From Janthinobacterium aquaticum (lineage in GTDB: Bacteria; Pseudomonadota; Gammaproteobacteria; Burkholderiales; Burkholderiaceae_D), in contig NZ_WFLK01000006.1 in the NCBI RefSeq assembly GCF_009208565.1, positions 234,544 to 298,543 of the forward strand: DNA of 64,000 bases, given 5' to 3'. The notes under the pieces were generated by a model. That model saw only the letters and a list, made by a program, of their open reading frames with translations. It did no database searches and had not been told where the DNA came from. The position numbers and the translations under genes were made by a program. Within the stretch, counting starts at the first letter, position 1. Each line of letters begins with the position of its first letter. This document shows, piece after piece, positions 27,253 to 36,492 of this stretch.

Positions 27253-28119
27253 ATGACTTATAAAACCATCCTGCTGCATGTGGACGACGGGGCCGGACGC
27301 GACGCGCGTATTGCCGCTGCCGCCAGCGTGGCGCAGGCCTGCGGCGGCCACCTGACCGGCGTGGCGCTGACCGGCGTGTCGCGCCTGCTGTACCAGAACC
27401 AGCCCGACCTCGACGCCGATCCCAACCTGACCTTGCACCTCAACTTCCTGCGTGAACGCGCCGCGCGCGCGCTCGACGGCTTCGGCGCCCAGGCTGCGGC
27501 GGCCGGCGTGGCCTCGTTTGAAGAGCGCGTAATTGACGATGAGGCGGCCGGCGGCATCAGCCTGCTGGCGCGCTACGCCGACCTGGTCGTGATCAGCCAG
27601 TACAACGCCCAGGACAAGTCGCCGTCAGTGATGCGCGATTTTCCCGCCTATGTGCTGCTGCACTCGGGCAAACCGGTGCTGATCATGCCTCATTCGGCGC
27701 AGGCCACCGCGCCGGCGCAGCCTGCCAGCGCACGTAATGTACTGATTTCATGGAAAGGCAGCAAGGAATCGGCGCGCGCCGTCAGCGCCGCCCTGCCCCT
27801 GCTCCAGCGCGCCGGTACCGTGCATGTGGCCGTATTTGACGCCCAGATGCATGGCGCCGAGTATGGCGAGCATCCGGGCGCCGATATCGTGCAATACCTG
27901 GCGCGCCATGGCGTGCAGGCACGTTTGCAACTGCTCGACGGCGGCGGCAACCGGCGCAGCGATATCGGCGAGGCGCTGCTGGCGCATGCGTCGGACGTGT
28001 CGGCCGACTTGCTGGTGATGGGCGCCTACGGCCACTCGCGCCTGCGTGAAACCATTTTGGGTGGCGTCACACGCACGGTGCTGCAAAGCATGACGATGCC
28101 GGTGCTGATGGCGCACTGA
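27253..28119 (+). CDS. Tandem universal stress protein (UspA family)
   Basis: A 288-residue protein with two Usp folds. The first begins MTYKTILLHVDDG and is degenerate; the second, near 155-288, ends with the ATP-binding motif MGAYGHSRLRETILGG followed by VTRTVLQSMTMPVLM. I start it at 27253, with AAGG 8 nt upstream; the longer frame has no support. Such proteins help survival in stasis or oxidative stress. It converges with the gene at 28145. Confidence 0.9.
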   Translation: MTYKTILLHVDDGAGRDARIAAAASVAQACGGHLTGVALTGVSRLLYQNQPDLDADPNLTLHLNFLRERAARALDGFGAQAAAAGVASFEERVIDDEAAGGISLLARYADLVVISQYNAQDKSPSVMRDFPAYVLLHSGKPVLIMPHSAQATAPAQPASARNVLISWKGSKESARAVSAALPLLQRAGTVHVAVFDAQMHGAEYGEHPGADIVQYLARHGVQARLQLLDGGGNRRSDIGEALLAHASDVSADLLVMGAYGHSRLRETILGGVTRTVLQSMTMPVLMAH

Positions 28120-28144
28120 CAGCGGCTGGCCACTGCGCCTGCGG

Positions 28145-28501
28145 TCAGTCGCGCCACGGCTGGCTGCGGATCTTGGCCACCTGGCGCTGCGCCAGCCATT
28201 GCCACAGCTGCAGCGCATCGTCCTGGCACAGGGCCGACATGCGGCGCGGGCTGGCCAGCGCGATTTCGCAATCGCGGTCCGACCATTCCTCGAAAGTGAC
28301 TTCGCCACCGCTAGCGACTTCGACCTGGTACATCAGGCCGTCGTCGTAGCCAAAGCGCAGCAAGGCGCTGGCGGGACTGCCATCGGCGGTGTCCGTTTTG
28401 CCACGGTATAGCTCGGCAAGCGTCTCGGCCAGCTGCGACGGCGTGGGCGCGCTGACGTCGCGCCCATCGGGCCGGGTGAGAATAAACCAGGCTTGTGTCA
28501 T
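28145..28501 (-). CDS. Conserved-looking hypothetical protein
   Basis: A 118-residue soluble protein starting MTQAWFILTRPDGRDV. AGGGAG lies about 6 nt before the ATG at 28501, which decides the start against the longer frame to 28669. It contains an acidic stretch FGYDDGLMYQVEV and ends in a basic helix. No signal peptide or known motif was recognised. Confidence 0.7.
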   Translation of the reverse strand: MTQAWFILTRPDGRDVSAPTPSQLAETLAELYRGKTDTADGSPASALLRFGYDDGLMYQVEVASGGEVTFEEWSDRDCEIALASPRRMSALCQDDALQLWQWLAQRQVAKIRSQPWRD

Positions 28502-28699
28502 GTATCGCTCCCTGTCACCGCTCGTTAGCGTAAGGCTGGCAAGTGCAAGCAATAGTGGCGGCGATACGGCCGTACCTGTGCGCTGGCGCCATCCCTGTCT
28601 GTACCGGTCGATACCGCTGGCCGGTACATTAGTCCTACTAATCTTAACAGCGATGATACCGAAAATCACGCAAGCTGGGTTGGGCGTTGCAAACGCCGT

Positions 28700-29281
28700 T
28701 CAGGCAACCAGTACCGGCAGGCTCAGCGGGTCGAAATCGCGCCAGTCGCCGTCGACGATCTCGCCTTCTGCCTCTTCGATCTGCCAGGCGCCTTCGCCGC
28801 GCAGCGTGGCCAGCGCCGCCTCGCGCTCGGCCGGCCCGTCAAAGGCGACGGCCAGCAGCATGCCGGGCTGGCGCGGCGCATGACGGTTTTCCTGCGGCAC
28901 GCTGTCGCGGTCTTCCGGTGCCACGTCTTCGCCTTCGCCGGCGCCCTTCATCTTGTTAAGGCTGTAGAGCGAGCCGACATGGGCGCCCACCAGCGCACCG
29001 ACTACCGGCCCCAGCGGCCCGGTAGCGAGCGCCGTGGCCGCACCCACGCCAGCGCCGACGGCGGCGCCCACTGCCGCGCCGCCGGCCACGCCTTCCGGCG
29101 TTTCCTTGGCGCCCGGCGACATGTCGCGGTCGCCGCCCAGCGCATGCAGGTCATGCTGGCCCGGCTGGTTCACAAAAAAATCGCTGATGCGCTGGTCGGC
29201 AAAGCCGGCGCGGTTCAGGGCGGCGCGCGCGGCCGCCACCTCATCCTGCAACTGGAAATGGCCTGCAAGTATGCGTGACAT
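28700..29281 (-). CDS. Hypothetical protein with glycine-zipper membrane segment
   Basis: A 193-residue protein. The N-terminal ~45 residues resemble a small alpha/beta domain (AGHFQLQDEVAAARAALNRA), then a glycine/alanine-rich hydrophobic stretch (GGAAVGAAVGAGVGAATA) and a C-terminal second alpha/beta domain. AGGAG 6 nt upstream supports the start at 29281. The layout resembles stress-linked bacterial proteins with a glycine zipper. The function is unknown. Confidence 0.75.
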   Translation of the reverse strand: MSRILAGHFQLQDEVAAARAALNRAGFADQRISDFFVNQPGQHDLHALGGDRDMSPGAKETPEGVAGGAAVGAAVGAGVGAATALATGPLGPVVGALVGAHVGSLYSLNKMKGAGEGEDVAPEDRDSVPQENRHAPRQPGMLLAVAFDGPAEREAALATLRGEGAWQIEEAEGEIVDGDWRDFDPLSLPVLVA

Positions 29282-29393
29282 GATGGCTCCTGGTCGTGGA
29301 ATAGCATGCTGCGCAGCATGCGCCCGCCGGCGCGCGCCGACTGTACGCCTGCGCACGCAGCAGCCATTTGAAACGCAGCGGTGCCAGCAGCGA

Positions 29394-30557
29394 TCAGGCC
29401 AGCTTGAGCATTTCACGGTACAGGTCGGCCTTGCCTTCGAAGCCGATGCCGGGCAGTTCCGGCAGCACGATATGGCCGTTGTCGACCGTCACGCCATCGG
29501 GGAAGCCGCCGTACGGCTGGAACAGGTCCGGGTAAGATTCATTGCCGCCCAGGCCCAGGCCGGCCGCAATATTGAGCGACATCTGGTGGCCGCCGTGCGG
29601 AATGCAGCGCGCAGGCGACCAGCCGTGTTCGCGCAGCATGTCGAGGGTGCGCAGGTACTCCACCAGACCGTAGCTGAGCGCGCAGTCGAACTGCAGCCAG
29701 TCGCGGTCGGCGCGCATGCCGCCGTAGCGGATCAGGTTGCGTGCATCCTGCATCGAGAACAGGTCTTCGCCGGTGGCCATCGGGTTCTTGTAGTAGTTGC
29801 GCAAGGTCGCCTGCAGCTCGAAGTCGAGCGGATCGCCCGGTTCCTCGTACCAGAACAGGTCGTACTGCGACAGCGCCTTGGCGTATTTGACGGCCGTATC
29901 GAGGTCGAAGCGGCCATTGGCGTCAACCGCCAGCTTCTGGCCGTCCTGCAGCACGCTCAGCACCGAATCGATGCGGCGCAGGTCTTCGTCCAGGTCGGCG
30001 CCGCCGATTTTCTTTTTCACCACCGTGTAGCCGCGGTCGATATAGCTACGCATCTCGTCTTTCAGCTTGTCGTGATTCTGGCCCGGGTAGTAGTAGCCGC
30101 CGGCCGCATACACGAAAATCTTGCGCTCGGCCTGGCCGTTGCCGTAGCGGTCGGCCAGCAGCTGGAACAGCGGCTTGCCTTCGATCTTGGCCACCGCATC
30201 CCACACCGCCATGTCGATGGTGCCGATGGCCACCGAACGCTCGCCGTGACCGCCCGGCTTTTCATTGGTAAACATGCAGTTCCAGATCTTGTGCGGATCG
30301 AGATTGGTGCCGGCGTCGTCGATCAGGCTGGCCGGGTCGGCTTCCAGAATGCGCGGGATAAAGCGCTCGCGCATCAGCGTGCCCTGGCCGTAGCGGCCGT
30401 TGGAGTTGAAGCCGTAGCCGATCACGGGCTTGCCGTCGCGGATCACATCGGTCACCACGGCGACCAGGCTCAGCGTCATTTTGCTGAAGTCGATATAGGC
30501 GTTGCGGATAGGGGAACTGATCGGTACGGTCTTTTCGCGGATTTCAACGATTTTCAT
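29394..30557 (-). CDS. tarD: D(-)-tartrate dehydratase (enolase superfamily)
   Basis: A 387-residue member of the mandelate racemase branch of the enolase superfamily. The KxK-type motif VKKKIGG carries the catalytic lysine. Metal ligands are likely the D in VDANGRFDL, the E in YEEPGDP and the E in ATGEDLF. IPHGGHQMSLN supplies the catalytic histidine. The long stretch from ARNLIRYGG to GIGFEGKADLY fits the D-tartrate dehydratase family, which converts D-tartrate to oxaloacetate. It is divergent from a LysR regulator, its probable controller. Confidence 0.88.
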   Translation of the reverse strand: MKIVEIREKTVPISSPIRNAYIDFSKMTLSLVAVVTDVIRDGKPVIGYGFNSNGRYGQGTLMRERFIPRILEADPASLIDDAGTNLDPHKIWNCMFTNEKPGGHGERSVAIGTIDMAVWDAVAKIEGKPLFQLLADRYGNGQAERKIFVYAAGGYYYPGQNHDKLKDEMRSYIDRGYTVVKKKIGGADLDEDLRRIDSVLSVLQDGQKLAVDANGRFDLDTAVKYAKALSQYDLFWYEEPGDPLDFELQATLRNYYKNPMATGEDLFSMQDARNLIRYGGMRADRDWLQFDCALSYGLVEYLRTLDMLREHGWSPARCIPHGGHQMSLNIAAGLGLGGNESYPDLFQPYGGFPDGVTVDNGHIVLPELPGIGFEGKADLYREMLKLA

Positions 30558-30657
30558 GCGGGTCTCCTTTGAGTGCGGTGCGTGACTGATAAAACACAGC
30601 TTACTCTTGAAACCAGCACTTATAATTCACTGAAATTTAAACCATTATTCACTTTAA

Positions 30658-31548
30658 ATGAAAACTGCACCCGATCTGGATTTCTTTGTCCTGCTGGCCA
30701 AGCTCGGCAATATGACGGCTACCGCACGCGAACTGGGCCTGACGCCGCCCGCGGTGACAAAACGCCTGAGCCAGCTGGAACAGCGTCTGGGCGTGCGCCT
30801 GGTCAACCGCACCACGCGCCGCATCAGCCTGACCAATGAAGGCGAACTCTACCTGGCGCAGGCCACGCAGATCCTGCATCAGATCCGCGACATGGAAGAA
30901 TCGGTTTCCAGCGGACGCGCCGCACCCAAGGGCCTGCTGCGCGTCAACGCCACGCCCGGTTTTGGCCGCACCCGCATCGCGCCCATTGTCTCGCGCTTTG
31001 CCCATGCCTACCCGGAAGTGGAAGTGGAACTGCATCTGACCGACCGGCCGATCAGCCTGGTGGAGGAAGCCTACGACCTGGCGATCCGCTTCGGCGAACT
31101 GCCCGACACGCGCCTGACGGCGCGCCGGCTGATGGCCAACCGGCGTTTCCTGTGCGCCTCGCCAGCCTATCTGAAAGCGGCGGGCGAGCCGCAGACGCCG
31201 GAAGAGCTGCACCGCCACCGCTGCATTTTGCACCGCCAGAACGACGATGTGTATGGCACCTGGCGCTTGCAAAAGGGACGCGCGGTGGAGCTGGTCAAAG
31301 TGCGCGGGGCAGTGTCGAGCAATGACGGCGATATCGTGATGAACTGGGCGCTGGACGGCCACGGCATCGTGCAGCGCTCGGAGTGGGACGTGGCCAAATA
31401 CCTGGCCAGCGGGCGCCTGCGCGAAGTCATGCCGGGCTACACGCTGCCCTCGGCCGACCTGTATCTGTACTACCTGTCGCGCAACAACCTGCCGGCCAAG
31501 ATGCGCGCCTTTATCGACTTTCTGGTGGCCGAGTTCGGGCCGGCCTGA
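30658..31548 (+). CDS. LysR-family transcriptional regulator
   Basis: A 296-residue LysR-type regulator. The N-terminal winged HTH (FFVLLAKLGNMTATARELGL, TPPAVTKRLSQLEQRLGVRL) is followed by a substrate-binding domain. It is divergent from tarD with a 100-bp gap that contains a perfect TATAAT hexamer at 30621-30626 but no clear -35. It most likely responds to tartrate or a related acid and controls tarD; this is from gene position only. Confidence 0.9.
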   Translation: MKTAPDLDFFVLLAKLGNMTATARELGLTPPAVTKRLSQLEQRLGVRLVNRTTRRISLTNEGELYLAQATQILHQIRDMEESVSSGRAAPKGLLRVNATPGFGRTRIAPIVSRFAHAYPEVEVELHLTDRPISLVEEAYDLAIRFGELPDTRLTARRLMANRRFLCASPAYLKAAGEPQTPEELHRHRCILHRQNDDVYGTWRLQKGRAVELVKVRGAVSSNDGDIVMNWALDGHGIVQRSEWDVAKYLASGRLREVMPGYTLPSADLYLYYLSRNNLPAKMRAFIDFLVAEFGPA

Positions 31549-31554
31549 GCAGTT

Positions 31555-32427
31555 TTACCAGCGCGGGGCATAGTTGGCAAACACCGGCTCCTGTGCCGCA
31601 TCATCGGGCGGCGGCGACATCCAGTCGCGCGGATCGACCTTGTAGTAGCCGAGGAACTGCGCATACAGTTCCTCGTGGTGTTCGGCCATCTGGTACGGCT
31701 TTTCAAAGAATGTTTCGGTGGCCACGGCAAAAAATTCGGCCGGGTTGGTGGCGCCGTAATGGTCCATCACGCTCTTCTGGTGATAGATGGCGTCGTGGCG
31801 CAGATTGTCAAAGTCACGCAACAGCACGGTGGCCCAGCTGCGGTAACTGCTGACGTTCGGCAGATACGGCGCACCATTGGCGGCGCCCGATTCACTGTCG
31901 AGCTGATGGGCAAATTCATGCAGCACTACATTGTGGCCGTCGGTCCAGTCGGCGGCGCCGCGCTGCACATGGTTCCAGGCCAGGATCACGCGGCCATCGC
32001 CCCACGACTCGCCCAAGAGGCCATTGGCCGACGGCGTCACCACCCCGCCCGGCCCCACTTCATTGCGCGTGACCACGAATTCATCGGGGTAGACCAGGAT
32101 GGTGTCGAGTTCGGGATAGACGGCGCTCTGGCGATTGAGCAGCAGCAAGCAGGCCTGGCCGGCAATGGTGTAGCGCATCTCGTCGGTGATAGTCAGGCCG
32201 GCGCAGCCGACAAACTTCTTCTGGTACAAAAACTGCACCACCAGCGATTGCAACTGCTGCTGCAGCGGCGCCGGCATGCGCGCATAGACGGGAATGTTTT
32301 TTTCCAATATCGCCAGGCCGTCAGCGGACAATGGCCGCGACAGGGCGCGCTTCAGGCGCCAACGCGGGAACCACAAGGAAAACACGATGGCCAGCGTGAC
32401 AAGGGCAATCCACAGCAACGGGTTCAT
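31555..32427 (-). CDS. mtfA: MtfA-type zinc peptidase
   Basis: A 290-residue protein with an N-terminal membrane segment (LLWIALVTLAIVFSLWF) and a zinc site HEFAHQLD, with a downstream glutamate in AVATETFFEKP. This matches the MtfA family (Mlc titration factor A), related to anthrax lethal factor. In enterobacteria MtfA binds the glucose repressor Mlc and has aminopeptidase activity. I start at ATG 32427 with AGGG 9 nt upstream. It converges with the LysR gene. Confidence 0.88.
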   Translation of the reverse strand: MNPLLWIALVTLAIVFSLWFPRWRLKRALSRPLSADGLAILEKNIPVYARMPAPLQQQLQSLVVQFLYQKKFVGCAGLTITDEMRYTIAGQACLLLLNRQSAVYPELDTILVYPDEFVVTRNEVGPGGVVTPSANGLLGESWGDGRVILAWNHVQRGAADWTDGHNVVLHEFAHQLDSESGAANGAPYLPNVSSYRSWATVLLRDFDNLRHDAIYHQKSVMDHYGATNPAEFFAVATETFFEKPYQMAEHHEELYAQFLGYYKVDPRDWMSPPPDDAAQEPVFANYAPRW

Positions 32428-32592
32428 GCGGGCCACCCTGAACTACCCGGTGCAGGGACGGTGGCATGGCGGATGGTAATCATATGACAGGCTGGCAAGG
32501 AACGCTCCTCAAGGTCACCGCCGCATATCGGCGGGCTATGCCAGCCACATGGGGATGCTTGACAGGGTTTCAATCCTTTCCAGGCAGACAGC

Positions 32593-32618
32593 AAAAAGCC
32601 GGGCATTGGCCCGGCTTT
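32593..32618 (-). terminator. Rho-independent terminator of the 32677 gene
   Basis: Stem AAAGCCGGGC/GCCCGGCTTT with loop attg, followed on the minus strand by T residues. It lies 59 nt after the stop of the winged-helix gene. Confidence 0.75.
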
Positions 32619-32676
32619 ACTGGGAGTATCAGAGCATGACCGCCCCAATGCACGGCAAACCCTGCTACGGTGTTGC

Positions 32677-33309
32677 TCAGGCCGTGGTTTGCGCCTTCTG
32701 CTGCGGTGCGCCGAACAGGGCGGCAACCAGCGGATCGCGGGTCACCGGGCCGCGGTTGACGCGAATGGCGTAATGCGTGTCATCGGCCAGGATATGGAAG
32801 TGACGGCCGCTGCCTGCCATGCTTTGCTCGCGCAGACCCGGACGGTCTTTGCGCGGTGGCGCGCCTTCGCGTTTTGGCTGCACGATGGCGGCCAGGAAGG
32901 CTTTCACACGTTCAGGGTCTGGCGTCAGCTGGTAGACTGCCTTACCCAGATAGGTGGCGGTGCCTTCGATATAGCGGGCCAGTTCGATCACGCCGGCTTC
33001 GCGCAGGTCGCGGATGTATTTGCGGGCGCCCGATGGCGAAAATTTCAGGAACCAGGCGATTTCATCTGCCAGCATTTCATGATTGGACAGTTCGCCAATC
33101 AGCTTTTGCATGTTCTCGATCCGGCGCAGGGTGGCGGAAGTGGAGCGCACACGTTCGATCGGCGCCATGGAAATTGGATTCATGCGCTCCGGAGGAATCG
33201 GGGCGGCGCGTTCCACCATGGTCATTGAAGAAGCTTTACCGGTCGCACGAAGTTCCTGGTGCGCTGCCTTCATGTCGCTCTTGACGTGAGATTGAGTCAT
33301 TGCATGCAT
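32677..33309 (-). CDS. Winged-helix protein of unknown function
   Basis: A 210-residue protein. Residues ~65-135 look like a winged-helix fold: ENMQKLIGELSNHEMLADEIAWFL, then FSPSGARKYIRDLREAGVIEL and a wing-like strand. The C-terminal part is basic and has HFHILADDTHYAIRVNRGP. AGGAG lies 7 nt before the start at 33309. A copy of the envelope-regulon dyad lies 124 bp upstream. It may be a DNA-binding regulator, but no family name can be given. Confidence 0.75.
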   Translation of the reverse strand: MHAMTQSHVKSDMKAAHQELRATGKASSMTMVERAAPIPPERMNPISMAPIERVRSTSATLRRIENMQKLIGELSNHEMLADEIAWFLKFSPSGARKYIRDLREAGVIELARYIEGTATYLGKAVYQLTPDPERVKAFLAAIVQPKREGAPPRKDRPGLREQSMAGSGRHFHILADDTHYAIRVNRGPVTRDPLVAALFGAPQQKAQTTA

Positions 33310-33888
33310 TTGAATACTCCTAAATTAACGATTGCAGGTAGCCCGAATTATTGGGTTTTTGGCATTTTTCATCCAAGAGACCGCTAATTCCAGGCGTCTG
33401 ACCACAGAATGCCGTCCTGGACGATGCTGGTCTGTGCGTTAACGAACATTGCTGACGGTTTTTTGCTGAGAAAGTAAAAATATTCCATCAAGCACCAATT
33501 ATCAGAACACTTGCTGCCGCACCGTTTGCCAAAATGCAGCGTGCCAGGCACATGCATGTCGAAAGACCAAACTTGGCTAAACGTGAAATGGCGAACAGAA
33601 GCGCCACGCTCGTTAACATAAAATTAATCCGAACGTCAGGAACCCGATACGGCGCTTTGTTTCATGAATTTTTGGTTCACTATTTCATGGTTGCGCTTTA
33701 TCGTTAGCTTCACCTCCTGCCGACACCGTTCGATGTCTGGCCCTGGCATGGCCTGCCATGCATATGGCACCGCCCGCCGGCTTTCCGTCGGTTTTCAACC
33801 TTATCGGATACGCACAGGCGCTACCGGCAAGGAGTTAATCAGCGTCAGCCTCGCTAACTTACTAGTTACTATTTGCAAAGGAACTATC
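33310..33888. other. 579-bp region without a supported gene
   Basis: Between the winged-helix gene and the lipoprotein gene I see no protein gene. An ATG frame from 33664 that runs into the lipoprotein has no Shine-Dalgarno and no signal-like start, so I reject it. The region holds the dyad at 33433-33448, and a small RNA is possible but not shown. Confidence 0.5.
33433..33448 (-). promoter_or_regulatory. Envelope-regulon dyad (site 1 of 9)
   Basis: TGTGCG-TTAA-CGAACA fits the consensus TGTRCG-N4-CGWACA exactly. On the minus strand a CATTCT hexamer starts 29.5 nt from the dyad centre (33411-33406), only a weak -10 match. It lies far from the main cluster of these sites at 46-57 kb. Confidence 0.55.
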
Positions 33889-34137
33889 ATGAAGATCACT
33901 TATCTGTTGGCCGCCACCGCCCTGATCAGCCTTTCCGCCTGCAAGAAGCCGGCTGACGCCCCCATGCCGGAAACCACCCCGGCCGTGACCGCGCCAGCGG
34001 TCACGCCAGCGCCTATGCCAACCGACCCGGCGGCGCCGGCCACGACGCCAGACGCAGCGCCTGGCACGCCCGCTGCGGCACCATTGACCGACCCGGCCAC
34101 CACGCCGGCCGTACCGCCAGCCGAACCAGCCAAATAA
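33889..34137 (+). CDS. Small proline-rich lipoprotein
   Basis: An 82-residue protein. The signal peptide ends with the lipobox LSAC, and the mature part is almost wholly Pro/Ala/Thr (repeats of TPAVTAPAVTPAP type). AAAGGA lies 7 nt before the ATG at 33889. It has no fold-like core and is probably an extended periplasmic or surface linker. The function is unknown. Confidence 0.8.
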   Translation: MKITYLLAATALISLSACKKPADAPMPETTPAVTAPAVTPAPMPTDPAAPATTPDAAPGTPAAAPLTDPATTPAVPPAEPAK

Positions 34138-34299
34138 GCCGATACCCTGGTTCATCCCAGCGATGTCGCGCAATGCAGACAGCTGAGTACCAAAGTTACA
34201 ACAACGGTACAACAGCGGCACCGCATCAGCACCCCGGCCAGCGGCCGGGTGCCTGATCGTGCCCATTGCGCGGCATTTCCCCTACTCCTCGGGGGAGTT

Positions 34300-34332
34300 G
34301 CGCGTTGCGAAGGTTATGCAACGCGCTTTTTT
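34300..34332 (+). terminator. Rho-independent terminator
   Basis: Perfect 9-bp stem GCGCGTTGC/GCAACGCGC, 9-nt loop, then six T. It lies 162 nt after the stop of the small lipoprotein, whose transcript it may end. Confidence 0.8.
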
Positions 34333-34444
34333 CTATTGGAGTAAGCCTTGAAGGCTTAGTTCACCCCAATGCCAGCTGGGCTGTTTGATGCAGCTCAAAG
34401 CCTCTTTTTCCCGATCTGATAATCCGCACCACTTTTTCGCCCTG

Positions 34445-34489
34445 CGTGCGGAAAGGCAGAATCACGCGTGCCACCTGCTTTTGCGCACG
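34445..34489. promoter_or_regulatory. Inverted repeat, possible enhancer site for a sigma54 activator
   Basis: Arms at 34445-34459 (CGTGCGGAAAGGCAG) and 34475-34489 (CTGCTTTTGCGCACG) match at 13 of 15 positions. The centre is about 104 bp before the expected start site of the sigma54-like promoter, the usual distance for an enhancer-binding protein. Confidence 0.5.
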
Positions 34490-34543
34490 TACAAATTCAG
34501 CTTTAGAAACAATCACTTGTCAGCAAGCAAAAAATGCGTTCCA

Positions 34544-34560
34544 CTGGCATGGAAGATGCT
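34544..34560 (+). promoter_or_regulatory. Sigma54-like (-24/-12) promoter of the ABC operon
   Basis: CTGGCATGGAAGATGCT matches the consensus YTGGCACG-N4-TTGCW at all but two positions and keeps the invariant GG-N10-GC spacing. It lies 68 bp before the substrate-binding protein gene. A sigma54 activator is encoded in the same gene cluster at 39201. Confidence 0.6.
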
Positions 34561-34628
34561 TTTATATTTTTATGGCCGCCGTCAGAGCAGCCGGATCACA
34601 TAAACCATCTCACGATTGGAGACACAGC

Positions 34629-35645
34629 ATGGCCCGTACTTTCACCCGTAGCACGTCCTTTGTTTCGTCCTTGTTCAACGCCAGGGCGCTGGCTGTTGTC
34701 GTGGCGTTCGCGGCGCAATGGCCGCTTGCCGCGCAGGCCGCCGATGTGGTGCGCCTTGGCAACCTGAAGTTCGCCCACTATGGCGCAGTCGCCTACATGA
34801 AGGAAATCGCGCCCAAATACGATTTGAAAATCGAAGAGCGCATCTTCGCCAAGGGCCTCGATATCGTACCGGCCATGATCGCCGGTGAAATGGACGTCTC
34901 GGCCAGCGCACTGGAAGCGGCCATTACCGGTCGCGCCAGCGGTTTGCCGGTCTACCTGGTGGGCGGCTTCGCCAAAGGCGGCGTGCAGATCGTCGGCCGG
35001 CCCGACCTCAATCTGAAGACCATTGCCGACCTGAAAGGCAAGAAAGTCGGCGTCACGCGCGGCGGCCCGCAGGAAATCCTGCTGTTTGCCGAACTGTCCA
35101 AGGTGGGACTCACCTGGTCGGACAAACCGGGCAAGGATGTGCAGATCCTGTACATGGGCTACCCCGACCTGAACCAGGCGCTGCTGACGCGCGATATCGA
35201 CGCCATGAGCCAGTCCGAGCCGTACTCGACCCAGGCGATCCACAAAAAATACGGCTCGGCCATTCTGAAGCCTTACGACACGCCGCTGGGCGAACCGGTG
35301 CGCGCTCTGGTCATGTCGGAAAAAATGTACAGGGAAAAGCCGGCCGTGGCGCAGCGTTTCATGGACTGCTTCGTGGCGGCCACGCGTCAGTTCCTGGCGG
35401 ACCCGAAGCTGGCTGAAAAATATGTGCGTGAGTCGATGTTCAAGAACCAGATCACGTCCGAAGACTACCGCGATGCGATCGACAACGCCATCTTCACCGA
35501 AGACATCAGCGTCAGCCATGTGCAACTGACCACCGACTACATGATCAAGTTCGGCGTGGGCCGCATGACCAAAGCGCCAGCAGCCAAAGACTGGGTCAAG
35601 CTCGATCTGCTGGAAAAAGCCAAGAAGTCCTACACACCCCGCTAA
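34629..35645 (+). CDS. NitT/TauT-type ABC transporter substrate-binding protein
   Basis: A 338-residue periplasmic protein with a signal peptide ending near AAQA-ADVV. It has the SsuA/TauA/NMT1-like pattern: FAHYGAVAYMKEIAPKYDL, GEMDVSASALEAAITG, LKGKKVGVTRGGPQEILL. GGAG lies 8 nt before the start. This family delivers nitrate, sulfonates, taurine or pyrimidine precursors; the ligand here cannot be told. It heads an operon of permease, ATPase and a two-component pair. Confidence 0.88.
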   Translation: MARTFTRSTSFVSSLFNARALAVVVAFAAQWPLAAQAADVVRLGNLKFAHYGAVAYMKEIAPKYDLKIEERIFAKGLDIVPAMIAGEMDVSASALEAAITGRASGLPVYLVGGFAKGGVQIVGRPDLNLKTIADLKGKKVGVTRGGPQEILLFAELSKVGLTWSDKPGKDVQILYMGYPDLNQALLTRDIDAMSQSEPYSTQAIHKKYGSAILKPYDTPLGEPVRALVMSEKMYREKPAVAQRFMDCFVAATRQFLADPKLAEKYVRESMFKNQITSEDYRDAIDNAIFTEDISVSHVQLTTDYMIKFGVGRMTKAPAAKDWVKLDLLEKAKKSYTPR

Positions 35646-35661
35646 CTTCGAAAGCCTGACG

Positions 35662-36483
35662 ATGAATGTACAGATGATGAAACGCTTCGCCCACGGCGCC
35701 ATCGTGCCGGTGGCCGTGCTGCTGCTGTGGCAGGCGCTGTCCTCCTTCGGCTGGATCAATCCGCAAATCCTGCCTTCGCCGGTGGCGGTGGTGGTCAAAT
35801 GGTATGAGTATCTGATGCCGCTCGAAGCCTATACGCCGGGCTCAGGCAGCTACCTGGCCTGGATGTTCTCGGGCGAATTGCCGCATGACGCCTGGGCCAG
35901 CCTGTCGCGCGTGCTGGGCGGCTTTGCCATCGGCGCCGGCCTGGCCCTGCCGCTGGGCCTGCTGATGGGCACCAACCAGACCATCTACAAGCTGTTCGAC
36001 CCGCTGGTGCAGGTGCTGCGCCCGATTCCGCCGATTGCCTATATTCCGCTGGCGATCCTGTGGTTTGGCCTGGGCAATCCGCCGGCCTTCTTCCTGATCA
36101 GCATCGGCTCGTTCTTCCCGGTGCTGATGAACACGATTGCCGGCGTGCGCCAGGTCGACGGCATCTACATCCGCGCCGCGCGCAACCTGGGCGCCAGCCA
36201 GATGACCATGTTCCGCCGCGTCATCCTGCCGGCGGCCACGCCGTATATTCTGGCCGGTGCGCGCATCGGCATGGGCACCGCGTTTATCGTGGTGATCGTG
36301 GCCGAGATGATCGCCGTCAACAGCGGCCTGGGTTTCCGCATCCTGGAAGCGCGCGAATACTTCTGGTCCGACAAAATTATCGCCGGTATGTTTACCATCG
36401 GCCTGTTCGGCCTGGCCATCGATATCGCCATGAATGCCCTGAACAACCATCTGCTGCAGTGGCATCGCGGCCTGGAACACTGA
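35662..36483 (+). CDS. ABC transporter permease (SsuC/TauC-like)
   Basis: A 273-residue inner-membrane permease with about six helices and the EAA loop RAARNLGASQMTMFRRVILPAATPY, which docks to the ATPase. GWINPQILPSP near the N-terminus is typical of the SsuC/TauC/NrtB branch. It lies 16 bp after the binding protein gene and 9 bp before the ATPase gene. Confidence 0.92.
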   Translation: MNVQMMKRFAHGAIVPVAVLLLWQALSSFGWINPQILPSPVAVVVKWYEYLMPLEAYTPGSGSYLAWMFSGELPHDAWASLSRVLGGFAIGAGLALPLGLLMGTNQTIYKLFDPLVQVLRPIPPIAYIPLAILWFGLGNPPAFFLISIGSFFPVLMNTIAGVRQVDGIYIRAARNLGASQMTMFRRVILPAATPYILAGARIGMGTAFIVVIVAEMIAVNSGLGFRILEAREYFWSDKIIAGMFTIGLFGLAIDIAMNALNNHLLQWHRGLEH

Positions 36484-36492
36484 GAGAACGCC

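Larger units (their letters stand above)
34138..34628. other. 491-bp intergenic region with regulatory elements
   Basis: No gene was found. The region contains the terminator at 34300-34332, a long inverted repeat at 34445-34489 and a sigma54-like promoter at 34544-34560, all listed separately. The 160 bp before the terminator show nothing clear. Confidence 0.6.

Noticed and set aside
33664..33888. N-terminal extension of the small proline-rich lipoprotein
   Set aside because: The extension has no Shine-Dalgarno and would hide the lipobox signal peptide, which starts at 33889 with AAAGGA in place.
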